Source: JAFAYN01 sp963733105
Lineage (GTDB): Bacteria > Gemmatimonadota > Gemmatimonadetes > Longimicrobiales > Longimicrobiaceae
DNA: 64,000 nt
Assembly: GCA_963733105.1 (NCBI GenBank)
Contig: CAVTCB010000018.1
Span: 914,641-978,640, forward strand
Reading direction: 5' to 3'
The position numbers and the translations under genes were made by a program. The notes beneath the pieces are model-generated. The model did no database searches. It saw only the letters and a program-made list of their open reading frames with translations, and was not told where the DNA came from. Position 1 is the stretch's first letter; each line of letters begins with the position of its first letter. Below are positions 63,069-64,000 of the stretch, piece after piece.

Positions 63069-64000
63069 CTATGCGGTTGGGCGGGGAACATGCATTTCCG
63101 CAGGAATCGCACCGCCGCCGTCCAGGTAGGCGCAGGCGCCCCCAATGAAATACGACTCGATCCGCCGGATCACCTCGTCCGCGCCGATCATGTCCATGCA
63201 CCGGGGGAGGCGCCCCACCACGTCCACGCAGAGCTGGTCCGGCGCGTCCTTGGCGTCCCCGTCGCCCAGGGGGAGCGTCCGCGACTTCCAGCACCCCCCA
63301 TTGCCGCAGCATCGCAGCGCCCCCACCGTGTGGATGAACTGGTGGTGCGGGTAGGCGGTGAAGTGCGGAGGCTCGCGGCCCCCCGCCACCACCACGCAGG
63401 GACGGTTCTTCGGCGCCCCCTCCCTCACCGGAACCGCCGCCGCCAGGTGCATCAGCAGGCTCACTGGGGAGAGCACCCCCTGCGCGTGGTGCACCAGCCG
63501 GACGAGCTGCCGCAGCGTGGTGGCGCCGCGCAGGTCCACCGTCCCCTCCAGCGGAGGATGGTGGTGCCCGCCCTCCCCCACCTGCACGAACTCGATCCTC
63601 CCTCGGAAGTGGTCGACCACCCGCTGGTACCGCTCGTGGTCCCACCACTTGATGGTGTAGTCGAGCTTCCCCCCCGACACCAGGAACCAGAACGGCCTCC
63701 CCGGGCCCGCGCTCTCCTCCACCCGCGAGAACCAGCTCCTCTCCGCGTCCGACAGGTGGATGTCGCCGCGGAACTCCGTGGGCCGGACGCGGAGGTCGAG
63801 CCGCTCGTTGAGGTAGTGCGGGAAGTGGTACGGCGCGGTGTTGCTCTCGTGGATCAGGGGGTAGTGGCAGTCCAGGATCTCCACGCCCCAGTCTTCCAGC
63901 GAGAGCGGCGTCAGGTACGGGATGTTCTCCCACAGGGCGGGGCACGAGGTCCGCACGTCCGTCAGGAAGACGCCGGGGTGGCAGCGGTGCAGGTCGCGGA
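63069..64000 (-). CDS. GT9-type (heptosyltransferase-like) glycosyltransferase, 5' end outside window
   Basis: The frame stays open to the right edge, so the start is missing; about 310 residues are visible. LTDVRTSCPALWENIPYLTPLS, FWFLVSGGKLDYTIKWW, FVQVGEGGHHHPPLEGTVDLRGATTLRQLVRLVHHAQGVLSPVSLLMHLAAAV in pieces match the C-terminal donor-binding domain of glycosyltransferase family 9 (ADP-heptose transferases). A cysteine-rich patch (LRCCGNGGCW) follows, and GADEVIRRIESYFIG near the end. The pair with the serine-rich lipoprotein suggests a protein O-glycosyltransferase similar in idea to autotransporter heptosyltransferases. The donor sugar is unknown. Confidence 0.72.
   Translation of the reverse strand, partial: RDLHRCHPGVFLTDVRTSCPALWENIPYLTPLSLEDWGVEILDCHYPLIHESNTAPYHFPHYLNERLDLRVRPTEFRGDIHLSDAERSWFSRVEESAGPGRPFWFLVSGGKLDYTIKWWDHERYQRVVDHFRGRIEFVQVGEGGHHHPPLEGTVDLRGATTLRQLVRLVHHAQGVLSPVSLLMHLAAAVPVREGAPKNRPCVVVAGGREPPHFTAYPHHQFIHTVGALRCCGNGGCWKSRTLPLGDGDAKDAPDQLCVDVVGRLPRCMDMIGADEVIRRIESYFIGGACAYLDGGGAIPAEMHVPRPTA

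Overview
The window is very GC-rich (about 70% or more by eye, NNC/NNG codons, many GTG starts) and reads like one contig of a Gram-negative member of the Gemmatimonadota/Longimicrobium type. That placement is inference, from BamD and SecA gene content, lipobox lipoproteins, the exopolysaccharide gene style and promoters of a TTGnnn-N17-TAnnTT form; no rRNA or tRNA gene was seen to confirm it.

Region 1 (1-36.3 kb) is a large surface-polysaccharide locus. It starts with the end of a Wzz/BY-kinase and UDP-glucuronate/UDP-xylose genes (ugd, uxs). Then come dTDP-Fuc3NAc-type genes (acyltransferase, FdtA ketoisomerase, FdtB aminotransferase), a DUF5989-SxtJ-carbamoyltransferase set, UDP-ManNAcA genes (wecB/wecC), a two-domain oxidoreductase, WbqC, glycosyltransferases, methyltransferases, SGNH esterase-like proteins, a transglutaminase-like protein, AsnB, a Wzx-type flippase, a heparinase II/III-type lyase and a cupin. 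Many neighbours overlap by GTGA/ATGA, so they are probably translationally coupled. A lower-GC islet (23.6-24.7 kb, DUF2335) interrupts the locus.

Region 2 (36.3-49.2 kb) is housekeeping: TPR protein, BamD, NadD, SecA, RadC, bifunctional Rel, UvrB, TsaE-TsaB-RimI and SSB.

Region 3 (49.3-58.5 kb) is accessory: DinB-like secreted protein, a small beta-rich unknown, aldo/keto reductase, multicopper oxidase, MATE transporter, a UvrA-family gene full of frameshifts, and YceH.

Region 4 (58.9-62.7 kb) is a clear lower-GC island with its own promoter. It carries an SPPY-type DNA methyltransferase, a Z1-domain SF2 ATPase and a small protein with a QIK motif, and ends in a MITE-like inverted-repeat element that encodes the last residues of the third protein. 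This is the best candidate for a little-described defence (restriction-like) system. The window closes with a serine-rich lipoprotein next to a GT9-type glycosyltransferase (partial).

Two cross-cutting observations stand out. A GC-rich palindromic repeat occurs four times, at gene ends and inside one gene. Nineteen frameshifts are visible in seven genes, and nearly all fit one extra G straight after a C on the coding strand.
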